This document shows positions 1 through 15,200 of a DNA stretch of 64,000 bases, piece after piece (the stretch's first letter is position 1; each line of letters starts with the position of its first letter). Below the pieces are notes generated by a model. It was not told the DNA's origin and did not search any database. It was given only the letters and a program-made list of their open reading frames with translations. Both the position numbers and the translations under genes were made by a program. Origin of the DNA: Apostichopus parvimensis (taxonomy: Eukaryota; Echinodermata; Holothuroidea; Aspidochirotida; Stichopodidae); contig KN885557.1 in assembly GCA_000934455.1 (NCBI GenBank), positions 41,962-105,961 on the forward strand, given 5' to 3'.

Positions 1-179
1 CATGCATATTCATATAACATCAATTTTAAATCACCATATGAAGCAGTCATTATGTATTATATTGCAATAACCCCCTTCACTGGACTGCATGTGCTATTAT
101 TTTGAGTGAAAAACAATTTTTATTTTCTATAAGCCAAAATATGTTTTTGATGTTTTTAAGTGATTTAAATGTCCTACAG

Positions 180-286
180 TCAAAGCTGAACAAGACAGCA
201 AACTGTTGAATGAGAAGATAGAAACCCAAGAGAAAGAATTTCAGGAGAAGGTCGCTTCTTTAGAGGCTGAAGTGGAAGACTGCCAG
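180..286 (+). CDS. Coiled-coil gene, first visible exon
   Basis: Acceptor CCTACAG and donor CAG|GTAAAT bound an open frame that starts two bases into a codon. It reads KAEQDSKLLNEKIETQEKEF and continues EKVASLEAEVEDCQ, a typical coiled coil. The upstream exon lies outside the window. Confidence 0.75.
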
Positions 287-3200
287 GTAAATCGTTGTCA
301 TAGCAACTGCATTCTTTAACTGTAGCATTCATTTAGAATAATCAAAATATGAATTGGTAGGATGAACATTAAGACCACAGTTGCATATTTTTATGATTAT
401 TTCCTTTCCTGTCCCTTTAAAGATCTGCGTTATCAACTCTAGGAAAGTTTTGCGATTACGTAATCGACCGGCCACGGTCCTAAATCCACCTCAGGCTCTA
501 AGATTAGCCTGCATAGCTTCTTAACACCATAAGGCTCTTTGTGTAAACACTGTGTGGAAATATGTTCATGTCTACAGTGTAGTTAATCATACAGCGTTTC
601 ACACAAAGTCCCTTATACAAGAAAAGATTTGTGGCAGGCATTGCAGACTACTTGGTCAAAAAGAGGTCATTTTACGACCAAGACAGGTCGATTTCGTAAT
701 TTCAATACACTTTTCCATGATAGCGTGCTATAGTTGGGGTCTATACAGCAGACCTTTAAGTCATCCTATTGGTAGAGCACACTAAATCACAAGTTAATTT
801 AGCCTTAGGCTGCTCCTCGTTTGCATCTTCCGTTGATTAGCTTTTGACGTTGTATATCTAACGACCCGGATGAGACCTTTACCGAAAAAGCAATTAATGG
901 TTTAAGTAGTTATAGTGCAAATTCAAGGGTGAAAGGATATTTATCTGAAAGGATGGTTATCTGTCACCTCATCTTGGAAATAGACAAATCTTTGTAGACC
1001 CTTTGGCAAATCCGAAAAATGAAGTTGTCACTCCGCACGTTGATTTTGCACACATGGGGGGGGGGGGTCGGAACGCTTTATATTGACGCATAATTGGCGA
1101 AAAAGCAGACAACTGGCTTATTCTCCTTTGAATTTTTTCTTGACAGTCTTTGAAATGTTAAACTTATCTTTCTGTGACTTATTTTCACCCGGTAATGATG
1201 TTTATTTGATTTTCTCTTTTTACTAGAGTACCATAACCAAGTTAAACATAGCATTGGATAACTTGGACTGTCAACTTAACGATGCTTTAGGTGAGCATAA
1301 CTTCAAACCGCTTTTTGGGTTGGGTCATTATTAGTTTTACCCAATCCTACCTAATATCACTCAAAAATATAATTGTGATTGATCAAAAAACTCAGATTGT
1401 ATTTTCCAGGTAGTTTTCGCAGGTAGGTTCATAGCTATAGAATTTGTTTTTGATCCTCAATGCTTTTGTTGCCAATTCCAGATATTTATAGCCAGTTTTC
1501 TAAATTTGATATCTACTCATACACTGTCTTTAAAGCAGCATTTTGCATCCTTTTCTATGATTTTTCTCAACCTCACTGGCTCCACTATGCCATAACGACA
1601 TACATAACTAGCTAATCTATTTAAATCTTACTTCAAATGGTGGCATTAAAGTCGAAAAATTTGCAACTTTCAACTTTGTTTTTCTCCAAGATATTTTCCG
1701 TTGGGATCCCAATAAACCTCGCCCATAATATGAATATTTAAACACTATATGGCAGTTGTACCAGGGAGTTCCATAACAACTCCCTGGTTGTACCAACGCA
1801 AAGTCTTGAATCTATTTTTAGCAACGGCTCATAACTAAACCTGCATCACTGATTGGTTGAATTCAAACTAGTGGGTTTGGGGGGACTGTATGCGATTAAT
1901 TTTAAATGTGGAATTTGTCGTGGACACTTTTCTCATTATCTACAAATATCCTTAATTACTCGCCAATGAATGTTGTTGGCAGGGAAAAACTTGGCTAATA
2001 TCTTAGTTTGCTGTTTTGTGATTGATATATTTAAAAAACTCGATGGACTTGTCAAAAAAGTAGAAAACGGCGACCAAACGCAAAATGCTGCTTTAAACAA
2101 CTAAAGAATCCACTATGCAGACAGCATCTCCCTCTCTACGAGAGTGTTTATTTTTCATGAGGAGTGAATTTTTCTAACGTTTTCACTTCCCCCGGAATGA
2201 ACTATTCTTAGCTGAACATCATAAATCAAGTTTTGCTATTTGGAGTTAAAGAATTTGAGAGGATGACGCATGTCTATAGCGAAGAAGAAGAAGAAGAAGA
2301 ATTCTTGCATCATCTTATCAAGTGGTACTAATAAGATAAATGTTGATCAATTTCTTTGGTTTCTCTCTGGTTCATCTAATTTGGTTGAACTTTATGTTTT
2401 CTTTATGTTTTTGCTTACAGGATGAATTCACACAACTTTACTAGTTTCTGTAAGATATTGCGTTTACCAGTCACACACTCTTAATCACTTTAATTGTTGA
2501 TCAGATTACTTCATTACTAACAGAGATTATACTTAACATGAGATTTCCTGGTATAACCTCTACTCAGATCATTAGAGTACAACATTTTACTGACAGATTA
2601 TTCAACTTGAGATCATTTTGGTCGCATGGACGGTTGATCAGATCACATAATCACTTCTGACTCTGTAGTTCCATTTACTGGTATTACCTCTACTCAGATC
2701 ATTACAGTACAACATTTACTAACCGATTATTCACTTTTCAGCAGTGGCGGAGCTAGGGGTATTGGTCAGGGGGGTCGAGAATGGTCTGTAGGGGCGCTTT
2801 TGACACTACCTAAGCGGAGCGCCACCACAGGTTGGCACGGAGCGTACAGAAATTTTTTGAGTAAAGATACTCCCTAGATAAACGAAGAATAAATAGGTGC
2901 CATCGCCAACAAAATGTGACAAATGTCAATAGGTAGATGAGAGCGTAATAAAAAAGTAAATAATCGCGAATAAGTTAAAAGTGGTAAAAAGCTGAAAAGG
3001 GCGCCAGCAGTCCATTTGAGTCCGTCAGGGGGGGCATCCGCCCCCCCACCCTGACTGTATGGATGCTCCGCCACTGCTTTTCAGATCAATTTTTAGATCA
3101 CTTTCATTAGCCCTATGAGATCATCTAAGTACACCATGTACTAACACATTATTCACCATCAGATCATATTGATCGCATGGACGGTTGATCAAATCCATGT

Positions 3201-6200
3201 ATTATTATTACCCTCTGCTCATATCGTTGGAATACACTTTTTTTACTATTCATTTACCTTCAGAAAGTAGAAATTTGTTTAATTTCTACTTCATGTTATT
3301 ACCAATCACCAGCATACGAACGTTCAACACCTTCGTTGATTGGTTTAAAATGACAGGTGATAAGTAACACAAATTCTACTGTTACCACGGCTACACACCC
3401 ACTATATAAATATGAAATATTACATAGCAATACATTTCCATCTTTTACGCTATATGATGTACCGCAATAGCGCAGATCTTCACAGATTTCTCTCTTTATT
3501 AAATTGACTTTCCTATTTGTTGTAATCATTTCCAAGAATTTAACATATTTTAAATTACTCTTTGAACATTTCACATTTAGATACAGGAATATTTCTTGCT
3601 TGCTTATGTCATTAAGGCAGAGCTGACAGTCAAACAGTATACCTGCATTGACAGTATCGTTGATCGCCCTCTCCAGCTCTCCTCCCCCCTGAACCCTTCC
3701 CCACACCCAACACCCTTCTATCATGGTTAATTTTTTTGAAATCTCTCATATTCCTAGAGACCATATTTTTGTTATTAATGGTAATTTGTATTCAGTAAGT
3801 TTAGTTTAATACACCTAAATATTTGATCTTTCAACAAAGGTACTCACCTTGATATCCGTTTTTGACAATCGCATTGTTTCATCTCTCTCGCTCTCTTCCG
3901 TTCGCAGACAAGCAGGACGAATATGCAAATCGATTGGACGTCACTGAAAACCAGAGCAAGGCCAAACAGTCACGGCAGGAGTCTATCCGAGAACAGTACA
4001 AAGACCAGCTGAAGAATTACAAACGAGAGGTAGTAAAAATGCCCCTGTTACATCAAACTAAATTTATAGTACAGGTTGAAAATTTGTAGATTTTTGTTTG
4101 TATTGTATGTTTGTATTTTAGATCCTCCTGCAAGCAGGAACTTGCGAAGAAGCCATCATTGGCTTATCAAAGCAGCAAGCTGACCGAAGTCAGTCTCTTA
4201 GATTCATATTTAACGTCCATGATTATGAATTGTCAATTGTCAGCAACTCTGTAACTGGGCGACATACATTAATCTTGGAGTGACTTGAACTCGGGACCTT
4301 ATAATTGGAAGGCACCTGCCTAAACCACTTAGCTAACACTCCTAATATAATGATACAAAAGTTTCCAGGTAGCCAACATGTTCCTATAGTAAATTATATT
4401 CAGTTTGTAAAAAATTGTTGTCCAAATGTTAAAAATCTGACTTAAAAGTATCCTTAGTGAAGGACCATAATAATAGTCATAGAGGAGCAATGCTTTTAGA
4501 ATTTTGACATAGAGGCCTCTATAAACCCATACTTAATACCAGACCATAATTATAGTCATAGTCAAGCAAGGCTCTTAAAACTATGTCATAGAGGCCTCTA
4601 AACATCCATAAATAATACAAGTTAGAGCCTAGAATAGCCTAAAACTTCCATGGCTGGAGGTAGCAAAGACATTTCTTGTCGTAGTGGCCTCCATTCAACA
4701 CAGAGATCTCACGGTCATACTACAGCTTGCAGAGGAGTTTGCCCATTACTGACTAGGTTTCATCCGACGTTGTCATGAACGTTGCCATTGTGGCCTCCTT
4801 CAATGAACATACCTCAAACCTGAGGTTGTTGAGGTATTTGCTCATAACTGGCTAAATGCACCAATCATTGTCCTTGTGGCCCCATGGAGTGAACATACTC
4901 ATAACCAGAGGTTGTTGAGGCATTAATTTCTGGCTATATTCACCAGTCATTGTCATTGTGGCCTCATCTAGTGAACATACCTCATAACCAGAGGTTGATG
5001 AGGCTGTATTCACCAATCGCTGTCATTGTGGCCTTATCTAGTGAACATAGCCTACTGTACCTCACACCAGAGGTAGCTGAGGCTGTTTTCACCAATCATT
5101 GTCATTGTGGCCTCATCTAGTGAACAAAGCCTACTGTACCTCACACCCGCTATGTTGCTGAGGCTGTCTTCACCAATCACTGTCATTGTGGCCTTATCTA
5201 GTGAACAAACCTCTAAGTTGATGAGGTAAATTTGGTCATGATTGTCTCATACCAGAGGTTGCTGAAGTTCATTGACATTTACTTATTTGTTGTTGTTTGT
5301 TTGTTTACTTATTTGTTGTTGTTTGTTTGTTTATTTTCCCTGGTTAGGTTGACACATTGGAGAAAGAGTTGGAGAGTATGAAACAGGATATGAAAAGCAA
5401 AGAGGAGCTCGTACAGACTCAAGAAGAAAAGATAGCGGAGATATTGGCACAGCTCAAAGGGGTCAGAAGGTCGCCGGTCCAGCCTGCCAAGGACTTGGCC
5501 GCTCCAGGCTCCCCGAATGAATTTAAACAATACATAGCACGGTTGAAAAGTGATTACGACCATGAAATTCATATGTTGCAAGAACACAACGCCAAGGAAA
5601 AACTAAGGTTAAAAAAAATTATGTTATTTCTTTATTATATTTAAATCAAGTTTTGGGAAAGGGATTGAGATGAGGTTTGCAATTTGAAATCTGGAATATT
5701 TTAGATTCTAATCTTTAAGATTAGTTTTTAACTGTCTGGCGATGTCATAACACCTTGAAAATGATCTTAATCGAGTACAGAAAAGTGAGATGGATTAACA
5801 ATTTTGTGGCCATCCATCCAGACCAAAATCTTCCAAATACATTAAAGGCATTGAAGACTCGCCCCAAACCGCGTGCCGCGCTCTGAAAAAGTTAACTTTC
5901 CGTTGCTTGCAAATGACGTTTTCTTCTTGTCGCTACAAAATACAGACAGTAATGAAACGTGATACCTTGTTATCTTTTATCTAGACCTGAGATGTCCATC
6001 GCTGCTATGTACACTGTATTGTGGGTATGACCGTAGCTGTAGTGTCTAATTACCGACGGTAGCAAGCTGTGTGTCGATGGTGGTGTCTTGCACTCCTGTT
6101 ACACCTCATTCGAAACTAGGTCAGATTACCGGCATTAGACGATTCTTTGTGCGCAAGTCTTCACACCCTTTAAGTTTTCTTACCTGTATCCATAGTAACA

Positions 6201-9200
6201 TGATCTTTGATTTGTCGTCGTCACTATTCGATCACCAGATCAGAGGCTGCCATGAGACGTATGACTCAGGAAGCCCATACTCAGCTGAATTCTATTCACA
6301 AAGAGAGTCTGGTTCTGTTAAGAGCAATAAACAGGTTTAAGGATAGCACGGCGGCCATTTTTGATAAAGAAGGTATAAAGTATGATTATTAAAAGGTCTT
6401 CACATTAAGTAAAGTTAACTAAATTCTTAAATCAGTTTAACATCACTGATAGCTAGTTTTAAAATAAAGTATGCTGTGATTAACTAAATTGAGGGTGAGT
6501 TTATATTGCGGTATAATATAGTTAGTTTCATTAAGACTTAGTTTTTGGTACAAAATATTAATATGGTTTAATTAACTGAAAGTCTGGTAATGTGCAGTTT
6601 ACAAAAGTGTAAACTCTATCCGACATACAAGTTGACTGATTGTGTACTTGTCACAACTTCTCTTGCCATATATTCCAACTCGCACACTTCGTTCCTCCAA
6701 CAAACTGTATTTAACTGTTCCTAAACCACGCTTGAAGACCTATGGTTACAGAAGCTTCTTATCTCTGAAACAAGTTACCAGATCACATTCGAACATGCTC
6801 TAAACTTTCTACATTCAAAAGTCTACTTAAGACCCCCCATCTTTTCACTTGTTCTTTTGTAAATTAATCTGCTTTCTTTGTAAAGCGCCTTGAGCAGTGG
6901 CTTTTGTCTACTGATTTGGCGCTATATAAGTCTCATTTATTATTTTATTATTATTGCATCCATCAAAACACAACAGCAAATTTGAAATTCTGATGTAATC
7001 TGACATAAATTATGCAAATTAACAAGTTTTATAGAGCAGTCCCCTCATGAATATTCATATTGTTTGTTGTCAAGAACATTTTGTGATGAAGTTGTAAATT
7101 AAGGAATCTTTGTGTTATATATTTGATATTTAATATAATAATAATAATAACAATGATAAAAACAACAAGAACAGTAATAAAAATAATAATAACAATTAAA
7201 AAATTATAAATATATTTTCTCTTTTTCAAGGTCTAGCTGACATTGGTCATGAAATCAAACAGATGCAGAATCTGACCACCGATGAGGTATGGAACCCTTA
7301 GGTCAATAACGGTCATCAGTGTTACTGCTAAATATGCTAGAAAGCCAGAATAATGGTCGCTGCGACACAGATTTCGACAAGCATTTTTACTGCCACTCTC
7401 AAAGCGATTTGCCTCACTGGGAAAATTAAATGTCTTATTATTAAACCATCGTCTGTGTCTGGAGATAATATGGAGGACAAGAATCTCTTGGAAAATAAAA
7501 ATACTTTTGGAAAGTTATAGCAATTTTTAAGCATGCTAAAATTTGGATCCGATATTGATGACCGTAAAGTTGATTTGACCTTTGACCCTGGCGTTGCAGC
7601 TAGTAAATTTTTTCAATTGTATTAATTTCTATTACTTTCACAAACACTACATCAATATCGATTTTGTTTTCCCTTTTTTGCTGGGGTTGGGGAATTGGCT
7701 TAGGTGAACTATTTGTTTATGAACACATCTGTCAAACTTAAATTGTCATTTAACATTCGGTTTAGTGCACAGAAGTAGTGTTGTGCCCCCCCCCCCCCCT
7801 TGCAGTTAAAACATATCTGCGATTGGTAAGAACTCTTTGTCTTGCCTCATGACTGACTCGACTCTGATGAGCTAATCAGGTCATTAACCCAAATAACACT
7901 CCAACATTAATATAACCTATAAAAGCCATGCTAATACAGTGCTGGATTGACACCTTCCAGGGGCCCCGAAGCACTAAATGCCCCCTTCCCCATCCCAATC
8001 CCTTCCCATATTAAGTATCGCAGGTTTAACTCCAAAATAGAATGTCTTTGCATACAAGTGTTTATGGGGGCCCCTGGGGTCCACTTGTGCTTGGGTGACC
8101 TCTTAGCACTCGTACCATCTACCTATTAGATACCTCAGCACCGTTGAATTATTTAAGCCTACTTCCCATTTTACATTTCTCCACAAAATAGTGATTGATT
8201 ATTGTCCGACGACACTCCATTAAAACTTGTTCGGATTTGACGATGTGATAAACTGTAGTAATTACATATACTAGGGAATTATTTTATGACTTTACAACTT
8301 TAACCTGGTCGTTGGTAACTTGTCACACCTGCACACCAAAGTGTGCACAATTCAATCAATCTCTCCTGGGGCACCACAGTGCACCACAACCATGTGTCCC
8401 CCGGGGGACTTCCCATAGAGTGCAGCCGCAAACCGGCGCACGCAACTATATTTACAAGTTACCTCGCAAGTCCCCATTTATACACCTGGGTGAAGAGAGG
8501 CAATGGAGATAAAGTGCCTTGCCCAAGGACACAACGCAATAATGTGGATTATATATATAGCAATTATGCATTTATCATCTTAATGTTTACAATGTGGACA
8601 ATATGTGGGAAATATTGTTTAATATTTTTAATACCTGCAGAGACCAACGGACATCAAATCAAAACTGAACCAAATGGGAGGAAACGCAGTGGAACGTGAG
8701 TCAGAGCTGTTAACAGAAATGAGATTAAAAATATGAAGAACTTTACGTCAAATTTAGGACAAATCGATGAAATTTAAAAGGTTATCAATAATGCAGCCCC
8801 CCCCCCACCCTCCCTGATATGCTAGAAAGTCTGATTATGGTCACTAATGCTAAAAACTTCAACATGTGTTTTCCTGACAGCCCTCAAAGCATTTTACAAT
8901 CAGTGAGACATTATTTTTAGTCAGATCAAAAAATGATGAGAATTTCAAACTTGATCTTCTTTTCTTTTCCTTTCTTTTCTTTAATTCCCGTCAAATTATA
9001 AATCAAAATACTTTGGACAGAAACTTTTCATAAAAGTTAGCAACTTTGCTCACAAATGTCAACAGTTATAAAATTATCTATTTTAAATTTGGTCACACAT
9101 AGCTCCCTCATTTTGTCCATCTACGTTTATCTGTTTATTTTTCGCAGTGCTCGTCTCCCTGGAGCTGAAACTTTCCCAAGCATTCATGAACAAGGTATTT

Positions 9201-12200
9201 CGGTTTTCTGCTTTTTTTTTTTTCAATTTTCTTATTGATTCTTAATTTCAATCAGTTAATAATGTGTTCTCATTTTCAAATTATCTTTGCCATTTTTGTA
9301 ATTTTTGCTTAAAATTTGTAAGTGATATTGATGACTTTTAGGCATCACATTGAACTGATGTGACATTTCAGATGAAATTTTACCCCAAGCTATAAAATAA
9401 AGAAGAACATAAATGGAACATGAAAAAGATTTCTTTTCATAAACCATTCTTAATTCTCTTCTGCTTTTTTTTCCCTTTCCTTTAAATTATTCATTTCTGA
9501 TATTTATAAATGTCTCGTTTTTCAAATATCAATTTCAACCTCGCTTTTGTTCATTTCTTCGTCTTATGACAGAGACTGGAACTAAAGGAAGCGTTAATGC
9601 CCAAGCAACGAACGATGACACCGGCTGCAAACTCAGAAGTCAATGCCGAGATTGATAAACTCACCAAGGAAAATGAAACGTTGAATGAAAAATTAGAAAA
9701 GGTAAACAAGATTTAATATATTGTAAATTATCTCTGGCAGGCTGGAAAAGGACTATAACCCTCTCCTTTGTTTATTAACAAACAAACAATTTTTTTTTTT
9801 TTACCTATAGAATATAGGTTAATGCATTAGATTCAAACTGTTAGATATTTAGCTTCCAGTACCCTGGACAATTATTATAGATCTATGGCCTATATCAAAC
9901 ATTTGATTTCATCAGTTCAATCCATATTTAATCTACTTTTTTTACACCTAAAGTATAAAACCGCTCTATTTGGCTATAACGTCTTCTAATAGACAATAAA
10001 GGCTATAAGATAATTGAGATCACACGTTTAACTACAAAAAAAAAGAAGCTCATCTCATGTGGTGTAAATTATAGCACCTTTTGATATATTTTTGGGTCAA
10101 GCTTTTATATTTATTGTAACAGTAGTTGAAAGCAAAAAGATTATATGAAAGCTTTGCTGGAATCGAATAGTCGTAGTGACCTCTGACATACGATCGCTTT
10201 GTGAATGTATAATAGATTGGACCATCTCAACATCATACGGAAAAGAGATTTCACAATTCTCAGAAGGGTTCACTTCGTTTAATAAATAATACCTTTTTCG
10301 GCCGAAGTTTTAGTCCTGATACGTTACGGTAAAAGAAGAGAGAAACGTTTAAAATTCTAGTAACGTTTTCGCTGCTATTCTGGGTTTTGAGAGTTTCAGC
10401 CTCAAATTATGGTAAATGCTCTGGAACGCTCCTTTAAGGGGGTAAATTGATCATGGCATCATCGGTGCCTCAGTCCATTCAAATATTGATTTATTAATTC
10501 TAATAACTGAACCAAAATATGTTCTTTTTAATTTCATACGAAAACAGAGCTTCCTTGGACGACATTCAATACCATTTGTCTTTAATATAATAATAATAAT
10601 ATTTGCTTTTTTATTTTTTAAATTTTTTAATTTTTTTATTTGTCCTTGCCAAAGGTTAAGTGCACTGTAAACATTTCATCTGAGGCCATGATTTTGTTTA
10701 TCTCTATTTAGTTTCATGTTACATCTGAAGAACCGAGCTATCAAATCTCACATCGAAAATAACTTGATACTGTGACCTTTGTTAGCGCAATTCGATTTCA
10801 TATATTTTTTCCATTATTTCCACGTTTTTTTTTTTTTCGCTCCAGTCCCAAGAGCTTATAGTTGCAGGAGAATATCGCTTTGGGGAACTGAAGAGAATAA
10901 ATGTAAGTATTCTCCTAAGATATTATAAGTTGAGGTCAAACCTCACCATTGCAAAGTAATTTCACAAAACCTTCATTTGTCACTGGAAGCAAGCAGTTTT
11001 CTTTGCTAACCCTCAATCTATTTCGAGGGAAACCCATCTAAACGTTAAAAGTTGGTGTGGATTTTCATCTTGTCTTAATGAAAAAGTCACAAATTTGTGA
11101 ACATTTTTCATTGCACCTACCTTAATTACTCAATATCAGCTTGAAATTATGCAATTGTAACAGACCCAAAAATTGTATATTGCCAAAATGTGTGAACTAT
11201 TTTGACTGTTTTATTCATTCTACATACAATATTTTGTGTATTTAAAGGTATACACAAATAATTTGTCATTTTCTTTTTCATATTGTTTCTGTTCTTATTT
11301 TTTTCCTTCCATATTTCTTTCCTATGGGACTGCTCTACATTGTTAAACCTGAAGGATTCCTTAAACGCTTCTATTAACTGTTTTATATTACTCTATGATC
11401 CAAGTATATATTTATATCTAATACTGTTGCCATGACAACAAAGAAATGAATGAAATAAAAATATTTCTTTTTAAATTCGACATGAATCTTGATCAGTCAA
11501 CCTAATGAACAGTAGTCCTGATCAAGATGTTCATTCTATATATAAATATTGTCGAATTATAACACTAACTGAGGGCGCCCTTCCACAAATCTGTCTGTCA
11601 ACGGAGATAGCCTTAAATCGGATTTTGACAGATTTTCGAAAGAGGATGTGAGGGCACACTCATACTTAATTGTAACAGCAGAATTCCAGGGTCTTGAACA
11701 AGACTAAATGAACAGCAGCAATCGTTACTAGAGAATATCAGTATCAAACACTTGCACAGATCCAGCTAAGAAAGAGCCACATTATAGAGAAAAAAAATTT
11801 CAGGAAAAGTTAGATATTCTGATATAAAATTATATGTATCTCTACTACTTTATTTAACTAATCTATGCTACCTATAGTCCAAATAATTAACATATGGTAT
11901 CTTTGAAACGATAATATTTCATTTACTTCAATTTTCGGAGTAGTTTAGTGAGATATCTTTGCGTCTATTTTCAATCAATTTTTTCTCTTTGATATTTATT
12001 TTTATTAATTTTTTTTTTTTGTAGGATGAGAAATACCAGGCTCTTCTAGACAGACATAAGGGGATGATACTGCACAGTAGTAATTTACAACGAGAGCTCA
12101 AGCAACTGTGAGTTAATTAATATGCTAATGATCACGGCAGTCATTCATCCAGGGTGTGGGGGAGGGGGTTTTGTCCCTGGGGGACCCAGACCCTACATTA

Positions 12201-15200
12201 AAGCAACTGTGAGCTACTTACTATGCTAATGATCACAGCAGTCAGCCAGTAACACTGCTAGCATGACCTGTAATACAATCCTCCTTCCCCCTACTCCCCC
12301 CCCCAAAGCACCTTTCATCATGCGACTTGTTGAATACACAGTTTGAAGCAGATGGCAGGAACCAATCGATAAAATCGTTTAGTACGTAAAACAAATTCTT
12401 AAATTTCGGTGATTGACATATATAGGCCTATTGTTTCCAATTAGAATAATCACAGGAGATGCTAATTACTCAACCAATCAGAGATGGAGCTGTGATTTAA
12501 AATTGTCCAACAGATGTAAGACACATTATATACACACTAGTTTGGCCACAAGCCAACTATCGTAGGTATCAACCATTGCCCAATTTGTATGTATGTATGT
12601 ATTTTAGATCCTCCTGCAAGCAGGAACTCGCGAAGAAACCTCATTGGCTTATCAGAGCCGCAAGCTGACCGAAGTCAGTCTCTTAGATTCATATTTAACG
12701 TCCATGATTATGAATTGTCAATTGTCAACAACTCTGTAACTGGATGACATACATTAATCTTGGAGTGACTCGAACTCGGGACCTTCTGATTGAAAGGCAC
12801 CGGCGTTAACCACTGAGCTAACACTCCTATCATCTTCTCGATTTCTGAACATTTAGAGAGGAAGCCTTCCGCAAGGAGATGAAGAAGAGAGACTCCAAGT
12901 TACGTTCGATGAGAGGCAGCCTAGCGGAGCAAGCTAGGAATCACCAGGTGTTGGTCAATCGTCTGGAGATGTCGACAGTAAGTCGAAACCAATGGTGCCT
13001 CGAATGGAGGGAGACACAAAATAGCTCTACTGTTGATAAGTTTGTTTTGTTGTGGAGGGAAAAGGTTAAAAAAGAGGGGGCTATGCAGGATTAGGGGATA
13101 AACTTGCTGGGTTCCCTGAAAAGAGGGGGCTATGCAGGATTGGGGATAAACTTGATGGGTTTCCTGACAACATGTTTCTTAGTGGAGACGATCTCCCGCT
13201 ATTATTGTTGGTGAAGTGGACCACTGAACTCTTCTGATACACAAGGTTATTTTAAAGGTATACTGTATTGGCCCCAAATATGCTAGATATTCAAATATGG
13301 TCACCTTTGGTCAAAATTCTTAAACTGTTTTTATTACAACTACCGCGGAAATTTTCCTCACTGGGACATTCAGTCATCATGGGTGTTCCTTAGAAATGTC
13401 TGAGAACGAATTGGAGAGTAAAGACCTCCAGGAAAGTACTTTTTGAAAACTTCTAGCAATTATAGCGTGCTATAATTTGGGGCCTATACTGACTACCTTT
13501 AAAGTAAAGGGAAGAGTTAATCACTCTGCTATTTTTGTTTGTTTGATTGATTGATTTATTTTCATTTACTTAAATTAATATTACTCAGATTTATTTATTT
13601 ATTTTCTTATTTGTTTTCCATTCTTGTATTCTTTTGTACTTAGTCTGTCTTTTGTTCGTCTTTTATTATTTTATATTTTATATTTTACCATTTTCCATTC
13701 TTTTATTTATTATTTACGCTCTACGTTTTTAGTGAGGGCCGTGAACTTCCTACGGACCTGGCTTGGATGTATCGTAAGCATTTTTCAAAACTGGGGATAT
13801 AGGCAGGATGAGGTCACTCTTTAGTTGTTTTTTACTAAGGGATTCCCCCACCCCCCCCGCCCTCTGCCTATTTCTTACATCTCTTCCTTTCCATAGGTAC
13901 AAGAGGAGCCAGAAAAGCCAGATATTAGTCAATTAAAGCTTAAGGTCAAAGATCAAATGAAGAATCTTGAGATGTTGCAAGGAGCTCTGAAGGAGAATAA
14001 AATTTCGTTGGAACTCCACACAGTAAGATATTCTGTCATATGACCATGTAAACAAATTACATCTTGTGACCGTTGTAAGTATAATATCTTACAAACATAG
14101 GCTTAGGCGGCGGGGGGGGGGGGACTGCAGCCCCCCAATCAAATATTTTTGTGAAAATTCGGGCAATATGCTGAGAACTTTTCGGGCACCTACTTAAAGA
14201 AAAATAATTTGAAATGTGTTTTTCAATGGTTAAACTTCTATTATTATTATTATAATCATTATTATTGTAACGACTTCCCCAATAATCTTGGGTCTTTATC
14301 TTTAGATTACTGTTGACATCATAAATCAAGCCATGGAAGTCCCAGAGATGAGATTAAGACAGATGTTTGAGAGGTACATCATGTTTAGGAGGATGCAGGA
14401 CCAGAAAGGTAAAGAGAAATTTAAAATCAGCTGATCTAATCTGACCAATCAGAGGAAAGCATATTGTAGATGTCAATTAACCAGACCAGGAAGATATGTC
14501 TTAGTCTGAAGAATATGTAATATTCTAGTATAATAATAATATTACATATTATTATTAATAATTAATTATTATTAATATTCTAGAGCTAGGAGGGTGTGTG
14601 CATTCAACAAGTCAACGTAATATTGGGTCACTTTTATGATAATAATACTAATATATGACAATTGGGTGACCCTTTTTGATCCCTAGAAGGGGGTCTTTCA
14701 GGGAGAAGAGTATTTGGATGGTATGCGGAGGTGAGCAAGGTTTGGGGGTGGGGAGGAAGGGGGGGCGGAGGTGGGGAAACAGCTGGTTGGGGGACTTCTG
14801 CTGAGTAGATGAGTACTCAATGATATCTGTATGTAAGACTCATTTTAATGAGGATCTAATTTTTTTTATGGGGAATATTTTTAGGGTTTTGGAGGGTTTT
14901 TCAGTGAGGGTTTTATTGAGAATTATGAGAGTCTCCTTTTTTGGATGGGGAATTTTACACAAACTATTTAAGGGATTTCATCCACCTACTTAATCTCTTC
15001 TTCCACTGTAGAGAAAATGTTGGAGAAAATTGAAGACTTTGCTAATGAAAGTGACAACGAGAAAGAGCAGAAGCTGGCCAGTTTTCTGGAGAGGATGGAG
15101 ACGAAAGTGAACGAGGTCAAATATTTAAATATTTAATTTGATTGGTCGGTTATAGAGACATCGATAAAATATTATTTGTTAAAGGCTGACATTTGAATAA

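Noticed and set aside
3299-3724. 141-residue ORF on the - strand
   Set aside because: Intronic, no domain, overlaps the local tandem repeat. Composition is not gene-like.
4105-4343. Functional tRNA gene
   Set aside because: A and B boxes are present, but the cloverleaf cannot close and the same body is repeated at 12586. It is a SINE.
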